A DNA stretch of 64,000 nt. Source: Labilithrix sp. (lineage in GTDB: Bacteria; Myxococcota_A; Polyangia; Polyangiales; Polyangiaceae). The notes beneath the pieces were generated by a model that was not told the origin of the DNA, did not search any database, and saw only the letters and a program-made list of their open reading frames with translations. The translations under genes and the position numbers were made by a program. Positions 56,375 to 64,000 of the stretch are shown here, one piece after another. Every line of letters begins with the position of its first letter. Position 1 is the first letter of the stretch. Where the stretch lies: NCBI GenBank assembly GCA_019637105.1, contig JAHBWF010000010.1, forward strand, positions 32,540-96,539. Direction: 5' to 3'.

Positions 56375-57739
56375 CTACTTCTTCGAGGCCGCGCTCGCCG
56401 GAGGCGCGGGCGTCGCGGGCGCCGGCTTCGACGGCGGCGCGGCGGGCGCCGGCGTGGCGGGCGCGGACTTCGCCCCGGGGGGCGCCGCCGCCGGCGCGCC
56501 GGGCTTGGCGCCGGTCGCGGGCTTGGCCTTGGGCGGCGGCTTCGGCGCGGCGAGCTTGCCGGTCCAGGTCTCGAGCGTCCCGATCTCCCAGCGGTCCTCG
56601 GCGTGGCGGTGATCGCGATCGCACACCGCCAGCGTGCGCTCGCCGTTGAACCACACGTTGATGCAAGGCGCCGGCCCCTCCTGCGCGCGCTCGTCGAGGT
56701 AGAGGAGCGAGACGGGCAGCTTCCGCCGCGAGGCGGGGATCTTCATGTACGTGTACGAGCCGCGCGTCTTGGCGTCGCAGAGCCCGGGGACGGGCACCTC
56801 GGCGGAGCAGCGCTGGCCTCGCGGGCCCTCCTGCGTCACGCGCAAGAGCACGCGCGGCAGCGGCGTGATCACCTCCGACATGTCGACGTCGCTCCAGGTG
56901 AGCTGCAAGAGGACGTCGCGCGTCTTCTTCGGCAGCACCTCGATGAAGGCGGTCGCGCGCCCTCTCCGTCCGGCCTCGTCCGTCGCCTCGGCGCGGACGG
57001 CGTAGGTGCCGAACGCGTCGAGCGCGAGGGTCGCGCGCGTCGGCCCCTTCGAGAAGGCGAGCTTCGCGTTGGAGCCCGGCGGCGCGTCCACGAGCGACAG
57101 CGTCTGATCGACGAGCTCGTACTTGCCCGTCGCGACGCTCGACAGCTCGCACTCGATGACGTCGCCGGTCTTCGCCGTGAGCTTCGCGTTCCAGGTCTGC
57201 GCCGTCGCGAGCCGGCAGCCGATCTCGGCCTTGGGCGGCTCCCCGCACGACGGGCCGTCCTCGTCCTCGATGTAGAACTTCACCGGTTTGTCGACCCGGC
57301 GCGTGACGACGGCGTCGAGGCCCGCGCGCTCGTCGGATTTGCGGACGCACCCCTCGCCGAGCATCGTCTGTCGGACGAAGACGGTCATCGCCTCGGCGGT
57401 CTCGACCGCGTGCTTGATCGTGAGCTGCGAGACGATGGCGTCCTCGGTGGCGACGAGGACGAGCATCTCGTTCGTCGGATCGATCGTCGACGGGAACGCC
57501 GGCTGCTCGGGCGCGTGACGCCACATCCCCTGCCAGTCCTCGCCGGAGCGGACGACGTAGGCCCCGCCGCGGATGCCCGCGTAGGTGTCGGCCGCGGGGC
57601 GGCGCATCTTCACGGGATCGCCGACCACCTCGTCCTTCACGGCGCTCTTGCCGACGTGCACCACCGTGATCGGCGGCGTCGGGACGCAGGCGCCGCCGAC
57701 GAGGGCGGCGAGGACAACGGCGAGGGAGAGCGATCGCAT
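56375..57739 (-). CDS. Lipoprotein with Ig-like repeats, unknown function
   Basis: 454 residues from the ATG at 57739. The signal peptide 'LAVVLAALVGGAC' ends in a lipobox. Mainly beta structure follows: 'AYVVRSGEDWQGMWRHAPEQ', 'AKLAFSKGPTRATLALDAFG' and 'TYAVRAEATDEAGRRGRATA' suggest bacterial Ig-like folds. The tail is a 70-residue Pro/Ala/Lys run. No enzymatic motif seen. It is convergent with the VanY-type gene. Confidence 0.7.
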   Translation of the reverse strand: MRSLSLAVVLAALVGGACVPTPPITVVHVGKSAVKDEVVGDPVKMRRPAADTYAGIRGGAYVVRSGEDWQGMWRHAPEQPAFPSTIDPTNEMLVLVATEDAIVSQLTIKHAVETAEAMTVFVRQTMLGEGCVRKSDERAGLDAVVTRRVDKPVKFYIEDEDGPSCGEPPKAEIGCRLATAQTWNAKLTAKTGDVIECELSSVATGKYELVDQTLSLVDAPPGSNAKLAFSKGPTRATLALDAFGTYAVRAEATDEAGRRGRATAFIEVLPKKTRDVLLQLTWSDVDMSEVITPLPRVLLRVTQEGPRGQRCSAEVPVPGLCDAKTRGSYTYMKIPASRRKLPVSLLYLDERAQEGPAPCINVWFNGERTLAVCDRDHRHAEDRWEIGTLETWTGKLAAPKPPPKAKPATGAKPGAPAAAPPGAKSAPATPAPAAPPSKPAPATPAPPASAASKK

Positions 57740-57810
57740 GGAGCGCAGTGCCTGAGCGTCAGGATAGCTCAACCCGCCCGCACAAACCGAAATGCGTGAC
57801 GCTTTCCGCG

Positions 57811-58413
57811 TCAGGGGCCGTGCGCCGGCGCCGGCTCGCTGCGCCGGAGCGCGGCCTCGATCCGCGCGAGGACCGTCGCGCGCCGCTCGGCGCGGTCGAC
57901 GTCCCGCAGGATCGTCCAGGGCACCGGCTTCGAGGTCCGCCGGAGCATCTCTTCTTCGGCGCTCGAGTACGCGCCCGACCGCGGGAGGGACGCGGCGTCG
58001 ATCGCCGTCAGCCGGCCCTCGATCCGGCGCCCTTCGAGCCGGCGCGCCTGCTCCTCCGCGCTGATGACGAAGAAGAACTTGAGGAGCTCCTGGCCCGCGC
58101 CGACGAGCTCGGCCTCGAAGCCGGGCAGCGCCTCGAAGAAGGACACGACCTCGGCCTCCGAGCAGAAGCCCATCACGCGCTCGACCACGGCACGGTTGTA
58201 CCAGCTCCGATCGAGCACGACGACCTGACCCGGCTCGCTCGGCAGGTGCTCGAGCCACCGCCGGAAGTAGCAGCCGCGACGGTCGAGCTCCGTCGGGGGC
58301 GGGAGCGCGATGACGCGGCACGTCCCGGGCCCGAGCGACGCGGCGACGTCACGCGCGGTCGTCGTCTTCCCGCACGCGTCTCGTCCCTCGAGCACGACCA
58401 CGACGCGCGACAT
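57811..58413 (-). CDS. Polyphosphate kinase 2 family protein
   Basis: 200 residues from the ATG at 58413. Walker A 'EGRDACGKTTT', the PPK2 Walker-B region 'VVVLDRSWYNRAVVERVMGF', and 'FEALPGFEAELVGAGQELLK' match PPK2. It moves phosphate between polyphosphate and nucleotides. It is shorter than most PPK2s (about 230-300 residues) and the lid and C-terminal parts are compact, with a lid near 'ISAEEQARRLEGRR'. Direction (class I, II or III) cannot be told from sequence. Confidence 0.85.
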   Translation of the reverse strand: MSRVVVVLEGRDACGKTTTARDVAASLGPGTCRVIALPPPTELDRRGCYFRRWLEHLPSEPGQVVVLDRSWYNRAVVERVMGFCSEAEVVSFFEALPGFEAELVGAGQELLKFFFVISAEEQARRLEGRRIEGRLTAIDAASLPRSGAYSSAEEEMLRRTSKPVPWTILRDVDRAERRATVLARIEAALRRSEPAPAHGP

Positions 58414-58580
58414 CAACCCTCAAAGATAGGGTCGCGACGCAGGGCCGCAAGCCGCCCCGTCGCAGCGGAACGGCGGAGCCCACCTGGACAACCGTGGGCG
58501 GATGCAGCATTGGTAGACGCCGGTGGTCGCATGGACGCCGACGCCTTCTTGCCGACGCCACTTGCCGAGCGGGACCTGGG

Positions 58581-59849
58581 ATGAATCGGAGCTGGAGCGA
58601 GCGCACGATGGAGGAGCTCGTCGCGGAGCTCGCGACGGACTCGCTCGACGAGGTGCGCCGCTTCTCGAAGGCCGAGCTCCTCCCGCTCCTCGCGGGCGTG
58701 CGCGACGGCGACGCCGCGCTCGCGCGCATCCGTCAGGCGGCCGAGAGCGGCGAGCCGATCGGCGGGACCTACGTCCACGCGGAGCGTCGCGGGACGCGCT
58801 TCGTCTTCACGACCACGCCGCCCTCCTCGGCGCGGCGACGCGCGCCGGCCGCGCGCGAGCCGGCGACGCGCGCGCCGTCCCCCGAGGAGCCGACCCCGCC
58901 GACGCCGGTCCCCTCGACGGAGACGGGACGGATCGACGTCGTCGCGGGCGACAACCTGCCCGTGCTCGCGAGCTTCGAGGCCGGCTCGTTCGACCTCATC
59001 TACGTCGATCCGCCCTTCAACACGGGCCGCGCTCAATCCCGGACGCGGATCAAGACCGACCGCGACGACGCCGGCGATCGCGTCGGCTTCCACGGCCGCC
59101 GCTACCGCACCACGGTGCTCGGCTCGAGCGCGTTCGCCGATCGCTTCGACGACTACCTCCAGTTCCTCGCCCCGCGGCTCGAGCAGGCCCACCGCCTCCT
59201 CCGGCCGGCGGGCAGCTTCTTCCTCCACCTCGACTACCGCGAGGTCCACTACGCGAAGGTCTTGCTCGACGAGATCTTCGGCCGCGAAAGCTTCATCAAC
59301 GAGATCATCTGGTCTTACGACTACGGCGCGAGGGCGACGAACCGCTGGTCTCCGAAGCACGACACCATCCTCTGGTACGCGAAGGATCCGAGCGACTACT
59401 GCTTCAACTTCGACGAGATCGATCGGATCCCGTACATGGCTCCGTCGCTCGTCGGCGCGGAGAAGGCCGCCCGAGGCAAGACCCCGACGGACTCGTGGTG
59501 GCACACGATCGTGAGCCCGAACGGCAAGGAGAAGACCGGCTACCCGACGCAGAAGCCGCTCGGCGTGCTGACGCGCATCGTCCGCGTCCACTCGCGCCCG
59601 GGGGATCGCCTGCTCGATTTCTTCGCCGGCAGCGGCAGCTTCGGCGAAGCCGGCGCCCTCTGGGGACGCGACGTCGTCCTCGTCGACGAGAGCCCCGAGG
59701 CGATCGCGGTGATGCGCCGCCGCTTCGCGGGCTACGACGCCACGTTCCACGAGAACGTCGAGACGCTCGCGCCGCGCGCTACGACGCCGGCGGCGCCCGG
59801 AGAGCCCTCGAGGCCGCGCCGCGTCGTCCGCGGGCGACGTTCGTCCTAG
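58581..59849 (+). CDS. Orphan site-specific DNA methyltransferase, beta-type
   Basis: 422 residues from the ATG at 58581. A Pro/Arg-rich N-terminal extension (1-125) precedes 'GDNLPVLASFEAGSFDLIYV' and 'DPPFNTGRAQSR' (catalytic DPPF near 140), with the SAM-binding 'LLDFFAGSGSFGEAGALWGR' (FxGxG near 348) at the end, so the order is that of beta-class amino-methyltransferases. Residues in between include 'PTQKPLGVLTRIVRV'. No restriction enzyme is adjacent, so it is an orphan. Base and site unknown. It is divergent from PPK2. Confidence 0.9.
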   Translation: MNRSWSERTMEELVAELATDSLDEVRRFSKAELLPLLAGVRDGDAALARIRQAAESGEPIGGTYVHAERRGTRFVFTTTPPSSARRRAPAAREPATRAPSPEEPTPPTPVPSTETGRIDVVAGDNLPVLASFEAGSFDLIYVDPPFNTGRAQSRTRIKTDRDDAGDRVGFHGRRYRTTVLGSSAFADRFDDYLQFLAPRLEQAHRLLRPAGSFFLHLDYREVHYAKVLLDEIFGRESFINEIIWSYDYGARATNRWSPKHDTILWYAKDPSDYCFNFDEIDRIPYMAPSLVGAEKAARGKTPTDSWWHTIVSPNGKEKTGYPTQKPLGVLTRIVRVHSRPGDRLLDFFAGSGSFGEAGALWGRDVVLVDESPEAIAVMRRRFAGYDATFHENVETLAPRATTPAAPGEPSRPRRVVRGRRSS

Positions 59850-59857
59850 CCGCGCGC

Positions 59858-61172
59858 TCACGCTTCGACGAACGACGCGAGAGGCCGGACCGGTTCTCGC
59901 GAGCGCCCGCGCGCCGATCGGCTCACGGCAGGCCGATCGAACCGCGGGTCGAAGCGGACACGCCTCGGCAGGACGCGGACGAGCTCGCCGCGACAGGCGG
60001 AGGCGAGCGCCGCGACGCTCCCTCGCCCGAGGCGAGCCGGCGCGTCGACGTCGGGGGCCGTGGTCGACGCAGCGTCGTCCCCCTTCAGCGGACGTCGCGA
60101 CGTGGGCGTCGGAGCCGGCGGCGATCGGCACCTCGGAGCTCTTGGCGCGGCCGAGGCGATCGATGCATCCTTCACGGAACTTCTTCCTCGACGCGAGCAC
60201 GGCGTCGTGCCGAGGCCCCGCGGAAGCGAAGCGCTCGTAGTACGCCATCGGGTAATCGGTCGGGACGAGATGGATCTTCTTGCGCGCCATCTCGCGCAGC
60301 GTCGCGTCCGAGATGTCGTAGGCGTGGTCGCACGAGTCCACCCCCGCGGCGACGGCCGTCTCCGCGGCCTTCGCCGTGAGGACGTGCGCGGCGACCTTCT
60401 TGCCGCGTTCGTGCGCGGCGTCGACGACGGCGCGGAGCTCCCCGACGGTCATCGTACGGCCAGGCCCGTGGTCGACGATGGCCTTGATGAGGTCGGCCCC
60501 CTCGTAGACGGCCTGGCGAACGGCGGACCGCGCGTCGTCGGCGCTGCGAATCTGGACGTACTCCTGCTCGACGAGCGGCAGGTGGATCGGGGCGAGGTGA
60601 GAGAACTGCCCTCCCAGCAGGGCGAGCGCGCGCGTCGACACGAGCATCGTCGGTCCGGAGACCCATCCGTTCCGAATCGCGCGCTTCAGCGCGACGTCTC
60701 CGCTTCGACCGGAGTTGCCGAGATCGCGAACCGTGGTGAACCCCGCGCGCAGCATCTCCAGCGCGAAGGACGCGCCGCGGAGCGTGCGATCGGCGTCGCT
60801 CATCGTGACGGCCTCCGCCACCATGGATCCCTCGTCCGTCATCTCGAGGTGCAGCAGGTGCGTGTGGGCGTCGATGAGCCCGGGCAGGAGCGTCGCGTCG
60901 CCGAGGTCGCGGGCGTCGGCGGGCGGCGTGCTCGAGACGGAGGCAATCTCGTCACCGTCGATGGCCACCCACGGGGGTGCGACGACGACGCCCGCCGACG
61001 GGGCGAGCGCGCGGGCTGCGCGGATCACGAGCCGCTTCTTCGCCGACGATCCCGCGTCGACGGGCCTGCTCGGCGGCGGACTCCCGGGCGCCGCGTCCTC
61101 GGAGGCGGCGGGCATCGGCTCATGGCACGCGACCACGACCAGCAAGAGCGGGAGGTGGATGCGGAGTCTCAT
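59858..61172 (-). pseudogene. Amidohydrolase lipoprotein, C-terminus scrambled
   Basis: From the ATG at 61172, a lipoprotein signal ('LPLLLVVVAC') leads into an imidazolonepropionase-like amidohydrolase: 'LLPGLIDAHTHLLHLEMTDE' (HxH), 'GFTTVRDLGNSGRSGDVALK', 'LIKAIVDHGPGRTMTVGEL', 'VAAHVLTAKAAETAVAAGVD' and 'SDAH' near 60105. Past about 60100 the frame loses all family features and the expected C-terminal 'LGxIxxGKxADLV' strand is missing in all three frames. The tail to about 59858 is arginine-rich. Indels or loss of the last 100 or so residues explain this. The metal His and Asp residues up to 'SDAH' are intact. Confidence 0.7.
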
Positions 61173-61588
61173 CGGATACGTCTACCTCGACCTCGACGAC
61201 GAAGCAGCGGCGAACCTCTGCGAGCCGCTCTCGAGGGACACCGGCGCGCGGGAAGCTCGGGCTGCCGATCGCGCATCGAGCACGCGTCGATGACGGGGAG
61301 CAACGTTCCCGGATGTCGATGCGCGAAGCGCGTCATGCGCGCGCCCGACGATGTGGCGTGAGTCAAAGCGCGGGCCGTCACCTCGCCCGAGACGTCGACT
61401 CAGGGCGCTTCACTGCGACCACGTGCAGCCTTGCTGCAGACGATCTTCTGAGCCTGTCCACGGACTCGCACGGCGCCGCTGTCGGTCGTGTCGTCGAAAC
61501 AGACCGACGATTCTCCGCCCATTTTTGCCATCACAAAAGCGCGCACTTGGACGTGCACCGCGAACACCGTACCGACGGCCAGCCGTGG
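61173..61588. other. 416-base region without a convincing gene
   Basis: Both strands were read. No frame shows family features. The base composition is slightly less GC-rich than the rest (AT-rich patch near 61490-61540). It may hold promoters for the amidohydrolase (minus strand, right of 61172). Nothing else is seen. Confidence 0.35.
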
Positions 61589-61993
61589 CTACCGAATGCG
61601 AACAGCCCTCCCCACCCTCACCGGAGGCCCCTCGAAGGGTCTGATTCGTATCCCGTTGAAGCGAGCGACGATGCAATCACCCGTGGGTGTTCCGACGAAG
61701 GGATTGAGCTCCTCGAGCCCGAAGTCGTCGAGCGCGGCGAGGACGAGTGTACCGTCTGGGATGAAGAGCGTCATGATGTGACCGACGCCGGTCCGGCCTT
61801 CGACGGCTCTACAGCCCTGAACGTCGACGCTCATCAACGCACGCGCGGCGTCGCCCCTGTCGAACGGTCCCGCGCCGCTTTCGCCCACCATCGCCGCTGC
61901 GTACGCGGGGACTTTCAGCGGTGGAACACGTGCACGCTCCGGGCGACCGCAGCCAACGAGGACGATCAGGAACGGGAGCCAACGCGGACGCAC
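61589..61993 (-). CDS. Small lipoprotein, paralogue of the 62310-62693 gene
   Basis: About 134 residues from a GTG at 61993 (a TTG at 61996 is also in frame). The signal peptide 'LPFLIVLVGC' has a lipobox. A domain of about 95 residues reads 'FDRGDAARALMSVDVQGC', 'GHIMTLFIPDGTLVLAALDD', 'PFVGTPTGDCIVARFNGIRI' and 'RPFEGPPVRVGRAVRI'. This same domain is found in the next lipoprotein and, as established for myxobacterial genomes, often at the end of Ser/Thr kinases. The two cysteines probably pair. Confidence 0.65.
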   Translation of the reverse strand: MRPRWLPFLIVLVGCGRPERARVPPLKVPAYAAAMVGESGAGPFDRGDAARALMSVDVQGCRAVEGRTGVGHIMTLFIPDGTLVLAALDDFGLEELNPFVGTPTGDCIVARFNGIRIRPFEGPPVRVGRAVRIR

Positions 61994-62309
61994 CAAACGC
62001 CCGCATCATGGTTCCAGGGAGGCCGATCATGTCAACGCAATCGTGACGCAGAACTCCGGCAGCCGCAGGGAAGCGAGCCGGTTCTGAGCATCACCGTCGC
62101 ATTCCTACGCGCTGAGCCGTATTCGACAGGCCGGTTACCTGTCGAGCCTTCGGACTCCGCCACGCTGCGCGCGCGAAGCGATGGTCAGCGCACGCACGCG
62201 GACCGAGGCTGGCTCGATCTCGAGCATCCTCGGCGGACGCGCGAAGCGAGGCCATACGCGACGTGCGCCGTCACCTCGAGGGGGAGCATCTGGCCATGAG
62301 GCACCGGTC
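61994..62309. other. 316-base intergenic region
   Basis: No gene could be supported on either strand. The region separates two paralogous minus-strand lipoproteins and probably holds the promoter of the first, near 62000-62060. Nothing repetitive is seen. Confidence 0.35.
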
Positions 62310-62693
62310 TCATGGTCCGAAGCTCTTGCCGACGTTCACCGGACCGCCGTCGTATGGCCGTATCCGGATCTCGCGAAAACGCTGCTCGACGCAGACGCCG
62401 ACCGGCGTTCCAACGAACGGTCCCTCGTCTACAACCACATTCGAAACGCCTCCGTCCGGTTGGAACGTGATGATCGCGTGACCCGTTCCTCCGGAGGGCC
62501 CGCAATTCTCGAGATTGTTCCCGGCCAGACCGAGCGCTCTCGCCGCCGAACCGCGGTCGAAGCTGCCATCGGGCAGCTTCTCGGTGGGCTCAGCGACTGC
62601 CGGTGCCGGTGCTGTCGTCGGCTCGGCAGCAGGCGGCCCGCAGCTCACGAGCGCGGAAGCCACGACGAGCCCGTATGGCAGTCGCATTCGCAT
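62310..62693 (-). CDS. Small lipoprotein, paralogue of the 61589-61993 gene
   Basis: 127 residues from the ATG at 62693 (frame open to 62720). Lipobox 'ASALVSC', a Pro/Ala/Thr spacer, and the shared domain: 'FDRGSAARALGLAGNNLENC', 'GHAIITFQPDGGVSNVVVDE', 'PFVGTPVGVCVEQRFREIRI' and 'RPYDGGPVNVGKSFGP'. The pair clearly arose by duplication. Their place next to each other and to a broken lipoprotein amidohydrolase suggests an envelope gene set. Confidence 0.7.
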   Translation of the reverse strand: MRMRLPYGLVVASALVSCGPPAAEPTTAPAPAVAEPTEKLPDGSFDRGSAARALGLAGNNLENCGPSGGTGHAIITFQPDGGVSNVVVDEGPFVGTPVGVCVEQRFREIRIRPYDGGPVNVGKSFGP

Positions 62694-62934
62694 CGGATTC
62701 AGGATGGCAACGCTGGACACGCCGGGGGTATGTGTCGAGCAGCTCGAAGCGAAGCGGAGGTCTCGAGCCTACCATCGACGCGACCGAGTCGCTCGACGAT
62801 CCGCGGAGAACCGTGGTCGGGCGGGTTGGCATGGAAGGAGAGGAGCGCTTCGATGTCGTGGCGGTTTTAGGCAGCCCCCCTCTGCGAAGCTCCGTGCTTG
62901 TTCCGCCGAGATCATCGCGCTCACCTCTCCGTGG

Positions 62935-63555
62935 TCACGCCGCGTCGAAGCGATACTCGGTCCCCCGCGCGCTGGGCCGTTGGGCGAACTGCGAGCGGAA
63001 GACTTCAAGCCGGGTCCAGGAGGACACGTCCAGCACCTCCCGAAACGGCAGGTGCGTGACCGCGCAAAAGAGCGCGACCTCGACGAAGCTGAGGGTCCGT
63101 TGGGGCGGGAGCGCCGAGAGCATGCCGTCGACGTTCTCGTCGAGGTAGCGCAGGGCGTTCTCGATGCTCCTCATCGTCTTCGGTGACATGCAGCGCCCCT
63201 CGCCGCTTGCCTTCGCCATGATGACCGACACCTCGGCGGACATCACGTGGAGCGTCAGCTCCTCGACGTTCGCGACGACGCGAGCGCGCACGTCACCGCG
63301 CAGGACGGCCTCCGGCCGCCGGCCCGACCGGAGGGCCAGCTCGCGGCAGATGTTCTCCGTGCCGAAGAGCGGCCCGGCTTCATCGACGAGGACGGGGATC
63401 TTGAGGGCCGGGTTGCCGGCGTACATCGCCGGTTCGAGCGTCGTTAGATCGAGCACTGGGCGGAACGTGTGCTCGAGGCCGAGCTCGAGCGCGAAGATCC
63501 TCGCTACGCGCGTGAAGTGGGAGCTGCTTCGGCCGACCAAGGAGATCGCGCTCAT
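62935..63555 (-). CDS. Glutathione S-transferase-like protein
   Basis: 206 residues. N-terminal thioredoxin-type half: 'ISLVGRSSSHFTRVARIFAL', 'YAGNPALKIPVLVDEAGPLF' (cis-Pro) and 'GTENICRELALRS' (E-N instead of the usual E-S in the glutathione site). The C-terminal half is helical ('IENALRYLDENVDGMLSALP', 'SFVEVALFCAVTHLPFREV'). The active-site Ser/Cys region is 'GRSSSHFTR', so catalysis is possible. The function is unknown. It is the last clear chromosomal gene before the tRNA relic. Confidence 0.8.
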   Translation of the reverse strand: MSAISLVGRSSSHFTRVARIFALELGLEHTFRPVLDLTTLEPAMYAGNPALKIPVLVDEAGPLFGTENICRELALRSGRRPEAVLRGDVRARVVANVEELTLHVMSAEVSVIMAKASGEGRCMSPKTMRSIENALRYLDENVDGMLSALPPQRTLSFVEVALFCAVTHLPFREVLDVSSWTRLEVFRSQFAQRPSARGTEYRFDAA

Positions 63556-63617
63556 CGCGTCATGGTTCTACCCTGACTCGGCGTCACCCGATGGACTGGG
63601 TGGACGATTTGGTCGAG

Positions 63618-63663
63618 TGGCGCGCCCGGCAGGATTCGAACCGGCGACCTACGGCTCCGGAGG
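63618..63663 (-). other. Relic of a tRNA-Arg(CCG) 3' half, candidate att site
   Basis: Read on the minus strand the segment is CTCCGGA (anticodon loop with CCG), then a variable region, then GGTTCGAATCC (T-loop) and GCCGGGCGCGCCA with CCA at the 3' end (63618). The 5' half of a tRNA (acceptor, D-arm, 5' side of the anticodon stem) is absent: the next bases do not pair with the stem. One T-stem mismatch (A:G) fits a decayed copy. A 3' fragment beginning at the anticodon loop is the classic footprint of tyrosine-recombinase integration into a tRNA. It is not a working tRNA. Confidence 0.7.
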
Positions 63664-63713
63664 GCTACGGAAACGCTGAGAATGCCGAACTGATCGCGCG
63701 GCGTGACGCGGTC

Positions 63714-63869
63714 GTGACATCGGCCATCGCCGCGATCGAGCGCGCGTGGGTTGCCGTCGACCGCGGGGAGCCCTCCGCGCTCCGGCAGTGCATCGCCGCG
63801 ATGGGGACCGCGCATGACGTCCTCATCGAGCTCGGAAGTGACCTGAGCAAGAAGACGAGGTCCGCGTGA
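63714..63869 (+). CDS. Small unknown protein, possibly first gene of an integrated element
   Basis: About 51 residues from a GTG at 63714 (the frame is open back through the tRNA relic to 63591, but that part is not coding). The helical sequence includes 'AAIERAWVAVDRGEPSALRQ' and 'GTAHDVLIELGSDLSKKT'. No family recognised. Its TGA overlaps the GTG of the next gene by 4 bases. It lies just beyond the presumed att site and so may belong to mobile DNA. Confidence 0.5.
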   Translation: MTSAIAAIERAWVAVDRGEPSALRQCIAAMGTAHDVLIELGSDLSKKTRSA

Positions 63870-64000
63870 TCTTCGCCGACGCGGACCGAGCGAGCTATCT
63901 CACCGTTCAGAGGCGGCGCGAGGAGGACCTTGCGTTCCTCGCGTGGCTCCGCACGGCGACGCTCGAGGAGATCGATCGGATGCTCTGGGAGGGAAGAGAC
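63866..64000 (+). CDS. Partial unknown protein running off the window
   Basis: Starts with a GTG overlapping the previous stop (GTGA). The visible 45 residues begin 'VIFADADRASYLTVQRRREE' and go on 'DLAFLAWLRTATLEEIDRML'. No family recognised. Translational coupling suggests the two proteins are made together. Confidence 0.45.
   Translation, partial: MIFADADRASYLTVQRRREEDLAFLAWLRTATLEEIDRMLWEGRD

Noticed and set aside
58413-60080. Continuation of the minus-strand amidohydrolase frame to 58413
   Set aside because: Overlaps the well-supported plus-strand methyltransferase and has no family features past about 60100.
63591-63713. N-terminal part of the small ORF ('WRARQDSNRRPTAPEG')
   Set aside because: It is translation of the antisense tRNA relic, not protein.

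Overview
The window is a very GC-rich (roughly 70 percent G+C by eye), gene-dense chromosomal segment. It most resembles a myxobacterium (Myxococcota, probably the Polyangiales side rather than Myxococcus; inferred from gene content only). Evidence includes a textbook MglB-MglA polarity pair, an AglZ/FrzS-like pseudo-receiver coiled-coil protein, PATAN/DUF4388 response regulators beside CheW/CheA/soluble-MCP genes, Ser/Thr kinases with a C-terminal membrane anchor, PilZ and GYF_2 proteins, many lipoproteins and a cysteine-rich repeat surface protein.

Layout. 1-8.2 kb: tail of a secreted protein, priA, a Ser/Thr kinase, then an N-acetyltransferase and a comF-like gene that are both broken by indels, and a GYF_2 membrane protein whose first 500 bases are also broken. 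8.3-13.4 kb: a lipoprotein, a palindrome-controlled rhodanese/DUF2325 pair and a TPR metallopeptidase. 13.5-24.6 kb: an 11-kb signalling block with two related histidine kinases (divergent), REC-HDOD and REC-degenerate-HD proteins in one overlapping operon, then on the minus strand a chemosensory-type operon (REC-PATAN, CheW, soluble MCP, CheA with two Hpt domains, RimI). 24.7-29.1 kb: an amidohydrolase and a long cysteine-rich surface protein gene shredded by frameshifts. 29.2-46.2 kb: the AglZ-like protein, hisIE, a DHH-type protein with its motifs in permuted order, pdxH, GAF/HD-GYP, a porin, a lipoyl-ligase-like protein, an M20 peptidase, mglBA and a sigma factor fused to a membrane anchor. 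46.3-59.9 kb: queD, a BFD-like ferredoxin, SDR (DECR type), ctaA, a kinase, a ThrE-type exporter, PilZ, a dihaem cytochrome/beta-propeller fusion, a VanY-type peptidase, PPK2 and an orphan DNA methyltransferase. 59.9-64 kb: a broken amidohydrolase lipoprotein, two paralogous small lipoproteins, a GST-like protein, a 46-base relic of a tRNA-Arg 3' half, and the start of what may be an integrated element.

Working together: the signalling block (HKs, HDOD, CheA-CheW-MCP), HD-GYP, PilZ, MglBA and the AglZ-like protein form a coherent set for polarity and surface-motility control. Most metabolic genes are single housekeeping functions (hisIE, pdxH, queD, ctaA, priA, rimI).

Two blocks (about 4.13-6.76 kb and 26.33-29.34 kb), and a smaller one near 59.86-60.1 kb, carry many single-base frameshifts through adjacent, otherwise conserved genes, in one case on both strands. 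I read these as probable sequence-accuracy problems rather than biology, but genuine decay cannot be excluded from the sequence alone. No CRISPR array, insertion sequence, rRNA or complete tRNA was seen.
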